Positions 1 through 7,956 are shown, counted from the first letter of the stretch. The stretch is 30,469 nucleotides of DNA from CAZJPD01 sp964547795 (GCA_964547795.1 CAZJPD010000009.1:1-30469), one strand, 5' to 3'. A program made the numbers and translations. Notes: generated by a model from the sequence alone, not told the origin.

Positions 1-96
1 CATAAAGGGTTGAATGTTGGTGAAATAGAAATGAGAAATGATAGTATTCAACATTACAGAGAAATAAGATTTAATATGTTAAAAAAAGAGTATTAA
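1..96 (+). CDS. 3' end of an unidentified gene (partial)
   Basis: An open frame enters from the window edge and runs in frame 1 to the TAA at 94-96, giving 31 C-terminal residues beginning HKGLNVGEIEM and ending MLKKEY. Mixed charge and codon use like the neighbours suggest a real coding tail, but the fragment is too short to name. It lies upstream of tsaD on the same strand, with about 125 bases between them. Confidence 0.45.
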   Translation, partial: HKGLNVGEIEMRNDSIQHYREIRFNMLKKEY

Positions 97-221
97 TCCT
101 ATTATTTGAAAAAATAACAAATGTATCGAAGTATAACGATAAAGTTTTGGTATATGGTGAAGCAATTAAAAAATTTGGCAGGTGGTAGGAAGTCTATAGC
201 TATTAAAATAAATAGCAGACA

Positions 222-1247
222 ATGAAAGTACTTGGCATTGAAACGAGTTGTGATGAAACAGCTGTTGCAATAGTAGATGATAAAAAAAATATTCTTGCAA
301 ATAAGATACTTTCCCAAGTTGACTTATATCAAAAATTTGGGGGAATAGTTCCTGAAATTGCAGCAAGAAGCCATGTAGAATTTTTACCACAATTACTGGA
401 AGAAGCCTTGCTTGATGCTAATATTGAACTAAAAGATATAGATGCAATTGCAGCAACAGGAGGACCGGGTTTAATTGGTGGTGTGATGGTAGGAGTAGTG
501 TATGCCAAAACTATTGCATCTATAATGAAAAAAAAGTTTATAGCAATCAACCATTTAGAAGGACATACACTAACCATAAGGATTACAGAAGATATAAATT
601 ATCCATACCTTTTACTACTAGTGTCAGGAGGACATTGCCAAATTGTAATCGTGGAGGAACTTGGCAAATACTATATAATAGGCAGAACAATTGATGATGC
701 AGTTGGGGAAGCATTTGACAAAGTTGCAAAAATGCTGAATTTAGGCTACCCAGGTGGACCTATTGTAGAAAAATTTGCAAAGAGTGGAAACAAAAAAGCA
801 TATCAATTACCAAAACCATTAATGAAAAAGGGAGAACACAATTTTTCTTTTTCTGGACTTAAAACAGCAGTTAGAAATCAGATAATAAAGCTGGATAAGA
901 TTAATGAGCAGAAAAAAGCTGATATTTGTGCCTCTTTCCAATATACTATTGCTGAAATTCTAACTAATAAACTACTGAAGTCCATAAGGCTGTTTGGCAC
1001 AAAATTTCCAAATTCAAAAAATGTGATAATATCGGGTGGAGTTGCAGCGAACTTGTATATAAGAAACAAATTAGAAAGTGCTATTGGTCATTTAGGATAT
1101 AAGCTTTTTTATCCACCAATTGATTTATGTACTGACAATGCTGTAATGATTGCTTGGACTGCAATTGAAAGATTGAAAAAAGGCGAAAGTAGTAGTTTAG
1201 ATTTTGAGCCAAAGTCAAGGTGGCAGCTTGATGAAATCAGTTATTAG
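222..1247 (+). CDS. tsaD: tRNA N6-adenosine threonylcarbamoyltransferase TsaD
   Basis: TsaD transfers the threonylcarbamoyl group from TC-AMP to A37 of ANN-decoding tRNAs, working with TsaB and TsaE in the cytoplasm. The 341-residue length is normal. Visible family marks are the N-terminal ATPase-like start GIETSCDET (5-13), the metal-binding HLEGH (111-115), SGGHCQ (135-140), DDAVGEAFDK (about 158-167), PGGP, SGGVAAN and the C-terminal CTDNAVM metal/nucleotide segment. The ATG at 222 is the natural start because GIETSCDET follows at once; there is no strong Shine-Dalgarno. An A8 run near codons 20-23 is in frame. lepA follows after 6 bases, so the two are probably co-transcribed. Confidence 0.97.
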   Translation: MKVLGIETSCDETAVAIVDDKKNILANKILSQVDLYQKFGGIVPEIAARSHVEFLPQLLEEALLDANIELKDIDAIAATGGPGLIGGVMVGVVYAKTIASIMKKKFIAINHLEGHTLTIRITEDINYPYLLLLVSGGHCQIVIVEELGKYYIIGRTIDDAVGEAFDKVAKMLNLGYPGGPIVEKFAKSGNKKAYQLPKPLMKKGEHNFSFSGLKTAVRNQIIKLDKINEQKKADICASFQYTIAEILTNKLLKSIRLFGTKFPNSKNVIISGGVAANLYIRNKLESAIGHLGYKLFYPPIDLCTDNAVMIAWTAIERLKKGESSSLDFEPKSRWQLDEISY

Positions 1248-1253
1248 TAAAGA

Positions 1254-3053
1254 ATGTCAGGATTAAAAAACATAAGGAATTTTTCCGTCATCGCTCACAT
1301 TGACCATGGAAAATCAACCCTAGCTGATAGGCTGATTGAAAAATGTGGCAATCTTGAACAAAGGGAAATGTCTGCACAAATCCTTGATTCTATGGATATT
1401 GAGCAAGAAAGGGGTATTACCATCAAGGCTCAAACTGTTAAGCTTTGTTATAAGGCAAAGGATGGGAAAGAATATATATTGAATCTTATTGATACTCCTG
1501 GGCATGTTGATTTCAGCTATGAGGTTAACAGGTCGCTTGCGGCCTGCGAAGGTTCAATATTAGTGGTTGATGCCAGCCAGGGAGTTGAAGCACAGACACT
1601 TGCTAATGCATACAAAGCAATAGATAATGACCATGAAATCATTCTGGTACTCAACAAGGTTGATTTACCAGCTGCAGACCCCAAAAAGGTTAAGGAGCAG
1701 ATTGAGGATGCTATAGGGCTTGATACAGAAAACGCAATTGAAATATCAGCAAAAACAGGAAAAGGTGTTGATGATGTATTGGAAGATATAGTGAATTTTC
1801 TTCCAGCACCTCAAGGCGAAATAGATAAGCCACTTAAATCAATGCTTGTTGATAGTTGGTATGACAAGTATCTAGGGATTGTCATCTTAGTTAGAGTGAT
1901 TGATGGAAAGCTGAAAAAAGGTATGAATATCAAAATGATGTCAACAAATGCTGAATATGTCGTTGAAAGGGTTGGTATATTTACTCCTAAAAAAGTTACT
2001 GTAGATGAGTTGACTGCTGGTGATGTGGGCTTTTTTACAGGTAATATCAAGCAAGTATCTGACTGTAAAGTTGGTGATACTATTACGGATGCTAAAACCC
2101 CATGCGATAAAGCATTACCTGGATTTAAGCCAAGTCAACCTGTGATTTTCTGTGGAATTTATCCAACTGATGCAGGTAATTATCCCATACTTAGAGATAG
2201 CATTGCAAAACTAAAACTGAATGATTCTAGCCTACAATACGAGCCAGATATCTCAAAGGCACTTGGATTTGGTTTTAGATGTGGTTTTCTGGGGATGTTA
2301 CATTTGGAAATCGTCCAAGAACGTTTGCAAAGAGAGTATGACATAGACTTAGTTACCACAGCCCCAAGTGTAATTTACAAACTATACTTAAGGTCTGGTG
2401 ATATTATGGATTTGCATAATCCAGCAGATATGCCAGGCCCTACAAAAATTGAATATATGGAAGAGCCTTGGGTTAAAGCAACAATAATGCTTCCAGATGA
2501 GTATTTGGGAGCAGTTTTGGCATTATGTACAGATAAAAGGGGTAAGCAAGAGGAGCTGACATATATAGGTAATAGAGTGATGCTAGTGTATAAACTGCCA
2601 CTTAATGAAATAGTTTTTGATTTTTATGAAAAATTAAAATCTTGTTCTCAAGGATATGCTAGTTGTGATTGGGAAATAGATAGTTATATCAAAGGTGATC
2701 TAGTAAAGATGAATATCTTGATTAATGGAGCATTAGTTGATGCATTGAGTTTACTTATTCATAAAACCAAAGCAGAAGCAAAGGGAAGGAAAATATGTGA
2801 ACATCTCAAAGAGTTAATCCCTAGGCATTTATTCGCAGTTCCTATACAAGCTGTAATTGGTGGTAAGATAATTGCTAGGGAGACTATTAGTGCTTTTAGA
2901 AAAGATGTAACTGCAAAATGCTATGGCAGAGATGTAACCAGAAAGAAAAAACTGCTGGAAAAGCAGAAAAAAGGTAAAAAGCGTATGCGAACAGTGGGCA
3001 ATGTCAACATTCCGCAAACTGCATTTATCAGTGTTTTGAAAGTGGGAAAATGA
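1254..3053 (+). CDS. lepA: Elongation factor 4 (LepA), ribosome-associated GTPase
   Basis: LepA/EF4 is a translational GTPase related to EF-G that acts on the ribosome during initiation or stalled elongation. The 599-residue length is standard. GTPase motifs are G1 AHIDHGKST (14-22), the G2-region RGITIKAQ, G3 DTPGH, G4 NKVD and G5 SAKTG. Domain II, the EF-G-like domains and the LepA-specific C-terminal domain with the basic KKKLLEKQKKGKKRM segment are all present without interruption. The ATG at 1254 follows tsaD closely (TAAAGA just upstream as a weak ribosome site), suggesting a two-gene unit. Downstream there is no gene on this strand until recG, only remnants and repeats. Confidence 0.97.
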   Translation: MSGLKNIRNFSVIAHIDHGKSTLADRLIEKCGNLEQREMSAQILDSMDIEQERGITIKAQTVKLCYKAKDGKEYILNLIDTPGHVDFSYEVNRSLAACEGSILVVDASQGVEAQTLANAYKAIDNDHEIILVLNKVDLPAADPKKVKEQIEDAIGLDTENAIEISAKTGKGVDDVLEDIVNFLPAPQGEIDKPLKSMLVDSWYDKYLGIVILVRVIDGKLKKGMNIKMMSTNAEYVVERVGIFTPKKVTVDELTAGDVGFFTGNIKQVSDCKVGDTITDAKTPCDKALPGFKPSQPVIFCGIYPTDAGNYPILRDSIAKLKLNDSSLQYEPDISKALGFGFRCGFLGMLHLEIVQERLQREYDIDLVTTAPSVIYKLYLRSGDIMDLHNPADMPGPTKIEYMEEPWVKATIMLPDEYLGAVLALCTDKRGKQEELTYIGNRVMLVYKLPLNEIVFDFYEKLKSCSQGYASCDWEIDSYIKGDLVKMNILINGALVDALSLLIHKTKAEAKGRKICEHLKELIPRHLFAVPIQAVIGGKIIARETISAFRKDVTAKCYGRDVTRKKKLLEKQKKGKKRMRTVGNVNIPQTAFISVLKVGK

Positions 3054-3145
3054 AATTACCTACCTAATAATAACATTGCCCAGAAAACTTATTTGGGACT
3101 GTTCATAAGGTATAGACAAAATACAAAAAGTAACTAAATTTTAAT

Positions 3146-3277
3146 ATGGATTCGCTTTTGTTTGTAGTGGCTACAGTACTATTTGCAAGTCTCGATATAA
3201 TTAACAAAAAATATGTAGAAATGTTGCAATTGACTCTACTTATAGCTTATCACATAAAGGTTGGGACATATTATTAA
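3146..3277 (+). pseudogene. N-terminal remnant resembling a DMT/EamA-family permease, cut by a repeat
   Basis: A short ORF (43 codons) starts MDSLLFVVATVLFASLDIIN and continues through KKYVEMLQLTLLIAY. A hydrophobic helix with an L.FASLDIINKK pattern is typical of the first helix of drug/metabolite transporter (EamA) permeases, which are about 280-300 residues and common in Rickettsiales for importing host metabolites. Homology stops at IAY, encoded where the repeat end TATAGCTTATCACATAAAGG begins (3241); the last residues and stop are repeat sequence. No continuation of the permease was seen downstream. The family call rests on a short motif recognised by eye. Confidence 0.4.
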
Positions 3278-3440
3278 TACATACTTGTCATTGGAAGCCT
3301 ACAACCCATGTCTCCGTTATTGCGAGCTTGCGTAACAAGCGTGACATCCACCCTCCTGCCCTGTCATTGCGAACTCACAGAGTGAGTATGGCAATCTCTG
3401 GATCACCACGATCGCTGCTGCTCCCTCGTGATGACAGAAT
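3241..3440. repeat. MITE-like REP element, copy 1 (right end missing)
   Basis: The left end TATAGCTTATCACATAAAGG is followed by a GACATATTATTAATA segment matching the inverted right end of the copy at 7957-8258. The core holds the palindromic modules seen in the other copies: ATTGCGAGCTTGCGTAACAA.. (hairpin GCTTG/CAAGC), ATTGCGAACTCACAGAGTG.. (hairpin ACTCAC/GTGAGT) and GGATCACCACGA..TCGTGATGAC. No matching right end is visible after 3440, so the copy is truncated or decayed. It begins within the permease-like remnant. Confidence 0.75.
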
Positions 3441-3592
3441 AAAAAAGTTAAAATATCTATATCTTAATGGTATATGCTGTACAACTTACGCAATTTATAT
3501 GCCAGCCTCGAAAAAATGCATACTTCATGGATAAAAGGCTAAAGTTAATTCTTATACCTCCATTTATTATGCTAATTGACTATAATGTCCTA
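3441..3592. other. Spacer without a recognisable gene
   Basis: AT-rich sequence between two repeat copies. No ORF with family resemblance, RNA gene or clear terminator was seen. It may contain the degenerate right end of the first copy or the decayed rest of the interrupted permease-like gene, but neither can be recognised. The whole gene-free interval from lepA to folK (3054-3847) consists of a short spacer, the remnant, this segment and two repeats. Confidence 0.5.
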
Positions 3593-3852
3593 TATAGCAA
3601 AAGCAAGAAAGGTTAAGACATAAAAAGCCTTCACAATTCCCGTCATCACCAGATTGCAACTTCTTACCTCCGTCATCACGAGGGAGCGATAGCGACCGTG
3701 GTGATCCAGAGATTCCCATACTCACTCTGTGAGTTCGCAATGACAGGGCAGGAGGGTGGATGTCACGCTTGTTACGCAAGCTCGCAATGACGATAATGTG
3801 GGATGTGGACTTGCAATAGATAAAATGTCTCAACCTTCCTGCTTTTGCTATA
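3593..3852. repeat. MITE-like REP element, copy 2 (complete, inverted relative to copy 1)
   Basis: Both ends are present. The left end is TATAGCAAAAGCAAGAAAGG followed by TTAAGACAT. The right end, read in reverse, is TATAGCAAAAGCAGGAAGG followed by TTGAGACAT. This gives terminal inverted repeats of about 29 bases in a 260-bp unit. The core carries the same three palindromic modules as copy 1 in opposite orientation, plus an extra segment of about 30 bases (ATTGCAACTTCTTACCTCCG). It has no ORF of its own: the peptides it encodes in several frames are repeat translations. The TAG at its right edge is the stop codon of folK. Confidence 0.85.
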
Positions 3853-4321
3853 CTACATCAAGCATGATGCAATGCTTTTTTAGAGTCTTTTTTGTCAGTG
3901 GGTGGATAAAACTGGGAGCAATTTCTGAAGCAGGAATTAGTGCAAATTTTCTGTTCAGCAATTCTTTATGTGGAATTTGCAGTTCTTCTTTTTGTAACGT
4001 CAAGTTTTTTGCTATCAATATATCCAAGTCTATTATTCTAGGAGAAAATCGAGGCTTGCCTTGCCCCCTGCCCATTTCCATTTCTATTGATTTTAATATT
4101 TTGAATAATTGAAATGGATCGTTAGAAAAATCAACCAAAATCGCTAAATTAAAAAAATCTTTATTCCAGTCCTTGGGAGCATCTGCTTCTAATAAGGCTT
4201 TTGACTCATATATGCTGGAAGTTTTCAGGATTTTTAAGTGTTTAGAAAGTAATTTTAAGGCATTTTCAATATTAAGAAATTTATCGCCTAGATTGCTTCC
4301 TATCCCTATCACATATTCCAT
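3848..4321 (-). CDS. folK: 2-amino-4-hydroxy-6-hydroxymethyldihydropteridine pyrophosphokinase (HPPK)
   Basis: FolK transfers pyrophosphate from ATP to 6-hydroxymethyl-7,8-dihydropterin, the step before dihydropteroate synthase in folate synthesis. The 157-residue length is that of a single-domain HPPK. Visible motifs are GIGSNLGDK near the N-terminus (6-14), the FFNLAILVDF strand, and the signature GQGKPRFSPRIIDLDILI with the Mg-binding DLD. The C-terminal HPLTKKTLKKH is intact. The last residues LDVV are followed by TAG, which is the edge of the repeat at 3593-3852, so the original C-terminus may have been slightly different. No folP or folB is in view. It stands alone, beyond repeats on both sides. 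Confidence 0.93.
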   Translation of the reverse strand: MEYVIGIGSNLGDKFLNIENALKLLSKHLKILKTSSIYESKALLEADAPKDWNKDFFNLAILVDFSNDPFQLFKILKSIEMEMGRGQGKPRFSPRIIDLDILIAKNLTLQKEELQIPHKELLNRKFALIPASEIAPSFIHPLTKKTLKKHCIMLDVV

Positions 4322-4364
4322 ACTTCAGTATTTTTATTGTAGATAATTACTACACATACAATTT

Positions 4365-4446
4365 CGTCATTACGAGCTTGTGCGACCAGCACAAGCGTGG
4401 CAATCTCTGGATCACCACGATGGCCATTGCCATCTCGTGATGACGA
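4365..4446. repeat. REP-like element fragment, copy 3
   Basis: It contains CGTCATTACGAGCTTGTGCG, a hairpin in which GCTTGTGC pairs with GCACAAGC around GACCA, then GGCAATCTCTGGATCACCAC, and TCTCGTGATGACG. These are the first and third core modules of the family. The middle ACTCAC/GTGAGT module is absent and no TATAGC-type end is visible, so it is a partial copy. Degenerate GATGACG-rich sequence continues to about 4500. It lies between folK and the fliS-like gene. Confidence 0.65.
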
Positions 4447-4560
4447 GAATTGAAGGTTGCATCATCACGATGACGTGAGTTTGAGATTTTACGATGACGG
4501 AATAAACAAATTTGTTCATAATAATATGTGTCTAAACTTTAACCTAATTTGCTATAGAAT

Positions 4561-4956
4561 TCAATTAGCAACGCTTTTTTCTTTGCGTTCTTTTTCTGCA
4601 TGCTGTTCTAAAATTTTGAATATTTTACACAAGTATTCACATATTCTTATAGAATTTTTGGCATACTCAATATCATGCCTTATAAAGAACAATTTTATTT
4701 GAATTTCAACACCATTAAATTTCATAAAAAGATGATCATACATATTTTTTAAATCGATGTTCTTAACTACGCTGAATAACTTTATAAACTCAGCTAGAAT
4801 AGAATCAATTTTGTCAATTTTATCAATGATCAGGGCTCTTATCTCTACTTTTTCATCTTCGCTAGTAACCTCATCATTAATTCGCTTAGTTAAATCAATG
4901 CTATCTTTCAGAAGCTCCATTACCTTCTGAATAGATTGAATATAAATTGCGTACAT
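4561..4956 (-). CDS. Probable FliS-like flagellar export chaperone
   Basis: FliS is a small helical chaperone that holds flagellin before export and usually lies directly after fliD. This 131-residue, all-helical, cysteine-poor protein sits after fliD on the same strand. Its second half (DLKNMYDHLFMKF...FIRHDIEYAKNSIRICEYL) matches the FliS pattern of LY.Y....L..AN...D......V...L by eye. The ATG at 4956 leaves out a plausible N-terminus: the frame is open upstream for 23 codons (..ITKQGYAREFDTVT), including a FliS-like GY. A different frame with an ATG at 5072 would join it if one base were added to an A6 run (plus-strand T6, 5003-5008). Without a profile search it could also be an unrelated helical protein. 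Confidence 0.45.
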   Translation of the reverse strand: MYAIYIQSIQKVMELLKDSIDLTKRINDEVTSEDEKVEIRALIIDKIDKIDSILAEFIKLFSVVKNIDLKNMYDHLFMKFNGVEIQIKLFFIRHDIEYAKNSIRICEYLCKIFKILEQHAEKERKEKSVAN

Positions 4957-5108
4957 GGTTACTGTGTCAAATTCTCTCGCATAACCTTGTTTAGTAATGG
5001 GGTTTTTTCTACTACTGAAACCCTAGATTTCTTAAGTTTTTTATTATCTTGTTGATTTAGTAAGTATAGCATATATCATTAAGATTTAAACAAAGTTCTA
5101 TGAGCTCT

Positions 5109-5234
5109 CGTCATCACGAGATGGCGATAGCTATCTTGGTGATCCAGAAATTGCCACGCTTGTGCTTGTTGCACAAGCTCGCAATGACGATAATATATTG
5201 ATAATATACCAATACCTTTGTTGGATAGGCTATA
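5109..5234. repeat. MITE-like REP element, copy 4 (right end only)
   Basis: The core begins CGTCATCACGAGATGGCGAT, continues with TGGTGATCCAG and a CTTGTGC/GCACAAG hairpin, then CTCGCAATGACGATAATATA. The right end, read in reverse, is TATAGCCTATCCAACAAAGG followed by TATTGGTATATTATCAATA, matching the ends at 3241 and 8258. No left TATAGC end was found. It lies between the fliS-like gene and the end of fliD, so it interrupts what is normally a tight gene pair. Confidence 0.65.
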
Positions 5235-5245
5235 TAATGCGTTAT

Positions 5246-5653
5246 TCATGAATTTCTGTTATTATCATTATTAGAGAGTTGTTTGAAAAATTCTTGCTGT
5301 GCAACTGTTCTCATTTCTGTAGCTTTTAGGCTAGCAAAATCTCTTTCTATTTTCGCTTTTTTGTACTTAAAACTCTCTTTTTCAAGAGACAAATCATTTT
5401 CCTTGTACCTTCTGTTATGCTCCTCAGCTTGAATAAATTTTTCGATTGATCCGTTAAATTCTGTATAACTAACTAAAATATTGTTCATTTTATCTGCAAT
5501 ACCTTGTTTAGCAACGATTGTGGCACTACCATTAGTTTTTCCAAAATAAGCTACCTCAAAATTTTGTAAGTCGATGTACTTATCAGATTCTGATGTATCT
5601 AATTTTGGTAGAATTTTGATAATACCCCCCTTCTTCGTAATTTTTAGGATCAA
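5246..5653 (-). pseudogene. fliD: C-terminal part of FliD, in a shifted frame
   Basis: This frame carries the conserved FliD C-terminus: GIADKMNNILVSYTEFNGSI followed by a long helical stretch ending in ATEMRTVAQQEFFKQL, as in FliD proteins where this region packs in the cap and closes the coiled-coil legs. The ATG at 5653 is not a convincing start, since the true reading continues from the upstream frame (LIDPKNYEEGG joined to IIKILPKLDTSESDK). The join needs five Gs where the minus strand has six (plus-strand C6, 5625-5630). It is therefore the tail of the 5583-7874 gene, not a separate protein. It ends 11 bases from a repeat copy. Confidence 0.75.
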
Positions 5654-7874
5654 TAAGTTTTAAGTAAGTTGGAATTTTTTTGCTTTCAAAATTTTGTAAA
5701 TTAGCTTTAACCTCAACTACAGTAGAGGTATCAAAGAACTTTATTTGTGGAATCTTATCATCTAATATTGTATCTTCAGTATCGTCATCTAAGCTTGTGT
5801 CATCTTGGTTAAATATTCCCTTTAATACTACATTATCTAGGTCAACCAATGTCAATTTACTTCTTAGATCATCTTGCTTTTTTAAAGTGCCCTGCCCTTC
5901 TTCAGCTTCTTTTCTTTCTTCTTCTGTTTTGTAATATAAACTCAGTGCTATCTTAAATTTTGAACCTGCCTCTGGGTTTTGGGTAGATACTATTGTATTA
6001 GAAGCATCTAATAAATCTGCTATAATCTTTGTTATTGAGGAATGTTTATTGATCTCATCAACAAGAGAAGTATAAGTTGTTTCCTTATCTACGGCAATTT
6101 TTACATCGTTTATTATAAAATAACTTGTATCAGACAGTGCATCATTTACTTTTGTATCAGCATTAGCTTGCTTGCTAATATTACTCATATATTTAACTTT
6201 ACTGTAATCCACAGTATATTCTAAATTCTTAACTCCTTGTGCTTCAAAATTTACATTTTGGTGGTTATTGATTAAGTGAAACTCGGTGTTGGTGGTATCA
6301 AATTGATATGATAAAATTTCCTTAAAAGTATCAAATTTTTCTTCTAAGGCATTTTGCAACTTTTTCTTGTCTATCACCAATTCATTATACTGAACTGGCA
6401 TATACTCTTGTTCCACTCCCTCTATATTCTCTGCAGGGGGGGTGATTTCCTTAGAAATAATACCTATACCCAAATCAGAAGTCTCACCTTCTTTGACATA
6501 TCCACTACCTTGGTTAAATTGGTTAAAGTAATTAACTAGCTGATTATTTAACCACGATAAAGTATCATAATATGTGCTTAAGATAGCTTTGATTGTAGAT
6601 TTAGAATAAGTTTCTCGGTCATGCACTTTTAAGGAATTCTGAGCTATAAATAAGGATAATTCATTATAACTTTTTGCCAATCCCTCAAATTTTTCATATA
6701 ACCCCTCAGTATCATTTGCTACTTTTAAGTTAAAAGTTTTAGGTTTTTTAGGTTCTCCAAATAACTCTATTTTTAAATCTTCTGTTTCAATGGTATTTGT
6801 TTTTGATGTAATTTTTATCCCATCTACTTCTATTGTTACATCATTTGCCTCTTGTATTTGATCTAAATGAATATGGTTACAACTAGTGCTTCCTGAAGAA
6901 TCGACATGCATATATCCTGCAATTTGTATCTCGTTTCCTTTCCCAGTAAGTAAGGATTTCAGTAGTATCTTCCCATTCTCTGTATACGTTACTTCTATAT
7001 CAGCTTTTTTTGCATTTTGCTTTAAGTTGGCAATAAAGCTCCCTACAGTAGTATCAGCATCAAAGGATACATCTATTGTTTCGTTATAAGAAGTAAATTC
7101 GCTTTTATTATTTCCATTGATTGCAAACTCATTTTGTACTCCATGATGTTTGGCATCAGACCTGATCCAAATAAAATATTTATTCTTCTTATCTTTGACA
7201 ACTTCAGCAATAACATGTGGATTTCCTTCTTCTCCATCTGCTTTAGTAGCCCAATTAATCTTATTTACTATTGTCTTAAGTGTATCTCCATCTTTTATTT
7301 CAATCTCCCTACTATTTCCTATAGAAAATTTCCCTATCTTAAATTGCCCTGTTTCTGTACCTACTACATTTACATCTTTTTCATCAAACTCTCCACTCTT
7401 CACACCATTATCATGCACAGTAAAGGTAATCTTATTCTCTCCACAGTTATTCCACTGACCCTGTGGTACTGTTTTCATTTTATCTCCAGGCTTGTAAGAG
7501 TTGTAACTTTCCAGTATATGCCCCTTTGCCATTTTTGTGATTTCTAAGGATATGTCCTGATTAATAGTGCCTGGCTTAATCTTAATATTCGCATAATTTT
7601 CTGTTAGTTCCTTAGAAGCAATGACTTTTTTAGCATCAAAAGCTCCGTTTTTACTAAATTGATTAAACGTAAAGTCATCTACCTTACTACTCAAATCTTC
7701 CAAAAGAGTTTTGAGTTGTCCAAGACCAGAAATTCTTTTGTTAGAAATACTTACCTCATCTTCATATTTTTTTAACTTGGCTTCTGCTTTTTTTATAGCC
7801 TTTGCTTCAAAATTATTATTTTGCATTTCTTCTACAATACTTGTAGCAGTATTACTATTGATCGAACCCAACAT
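5583..7874 (-). CDS. fliD: Flagellar filament cap protein FliD (hook-associated protein 2), frame broken near the 3' end
   Basis: FliD caps the growing flagellar filament and promotes flagellin polymerisation outside the cell. The N-terminus has the FliD_N pattern: a helical lead, SGLGQLKTLLEDLSSKVDDF, then an LEITKMAKGHILES strand. A flagellin-IN-type motif follows (GKFSIGNSREIEIKDGDTLK...INWATK..VIAEVV), and a second similar one occurs late (YFIINDVKIAVDKETTYTSL). The FliD_C region starts around LAKSYNELSLFIAQN and contains LGIGIISKEI...VIDKKKLQNALEEKFDTFKEIL. As read, the ORF gives 763 residues and ends 14 residues after a G6 run in the wrong frame. Corrected, the protein would be about 875 residues, nearly twice the enterobacterial length. 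The start MLGSINSNTA is plausible. No flagellin or other flagellar gene except the probable fliS is in view. Confidence 0.8.
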   Translation of the reverse strand: MLGSINSNTATSIVEEMQNNNFEAKAIKKAEAKLKKYEDEVSISNKRISGLGQLKTLLEDLSSKVDDFTFNQFSKNGAFDAKKVIASKELTENYANIKIKPGTINQDISLEITKMAKGHILESYNSYKPGDKMKTVPQGQWNNCGENKITFTVHDNGVKSGEFDEKDVNVVGTETGQFKIGKFSIGNSREIEIKDGDTLKTIVNKINWATKADGEEGNPHVIAEVVKDKKNKYFIWIRSDAKHHGVQNEFAINGNNKSEFTSYNETIDVSFDADTTVGSFIANLKQNAKKADIEVTYTENGKILLKSLLTGKGNEIQIAGYMHVDSSGSTSCNHIHLDQIQEANDVTIEVDGIKITSKTNTIETEDLKIELFGEPKKPKTFNLKVANDTEGLYEKFEGLAKSYNELSLFIAQNSLKVHDRETYSKSTIKAILSTYYDTLSWLNNQLVNYFNQFNQGSGYVKEGETSDLGIGIISKEITPPAENIEGVEQEYMPVQYNELVIDKKKLQNALEEKFDTFKEILSYQFDTTNTEFHLINNHQNVNFEAQGVKNLEYTVDYSKVKYMSNISKQANADTKVNDALSDTSYFIINDVKIAVDKETTYTSLVDEINKHSSITKIIADLLDASNTIVSTQNPEAGSKFKIALSLYYKTEEERKEAEEGQGTLKKQDDLRSKLTLVDLDNVVLKGIFNQDDTSLDDDTEDTILDDKIPQIKFFDTSTVVEVKANLQNFESKKIPTYLKLIDPKNYEEGGYYQNSTKIRYIRI

Positions 7875-7956
7875 AAAATTTAGAATGTTATTATCAATTG
7901 CTTATATGTACAGCAAAAATAATGCCAAAAAGTTTCAAAAGTTTAACTTAATGATA

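Noticed and set aside
121..225. 34-codon ORF (MYRSITIKFWYMVKQLKNLA...) whose stop overlaps the tsaD ATG
   Set aside because: The ATGA overlap looks like coupling, but the peptide matches nothing I know, has no ribosome site and is short enough to be chance.
3328..3534. ORFs starting MRNKRDIHPPALSLRTHRVS on the plus strand (3328-3534) and a near twin on the minus strand (3567-3833)
   Set aside because: Both are translations of the inverted repeat copies; the similarity is at DNA level, and other frames of the other copies are equally open. No coding signal beyond the repeat.
3756..4112. Plus-strand 118-codon ORF across the repeat and folK
   Set aside because: Its first third is repeat sequence and the rest is antisense to folK, which has clear HPPK motifs.
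5625..5630. Phase-variation switch at the G6 tract in fliD
   Set aside because: Six bases is shorter than the tracts that usually switch, and no second tract or other phase-variable gene supports it; kept only as one option.
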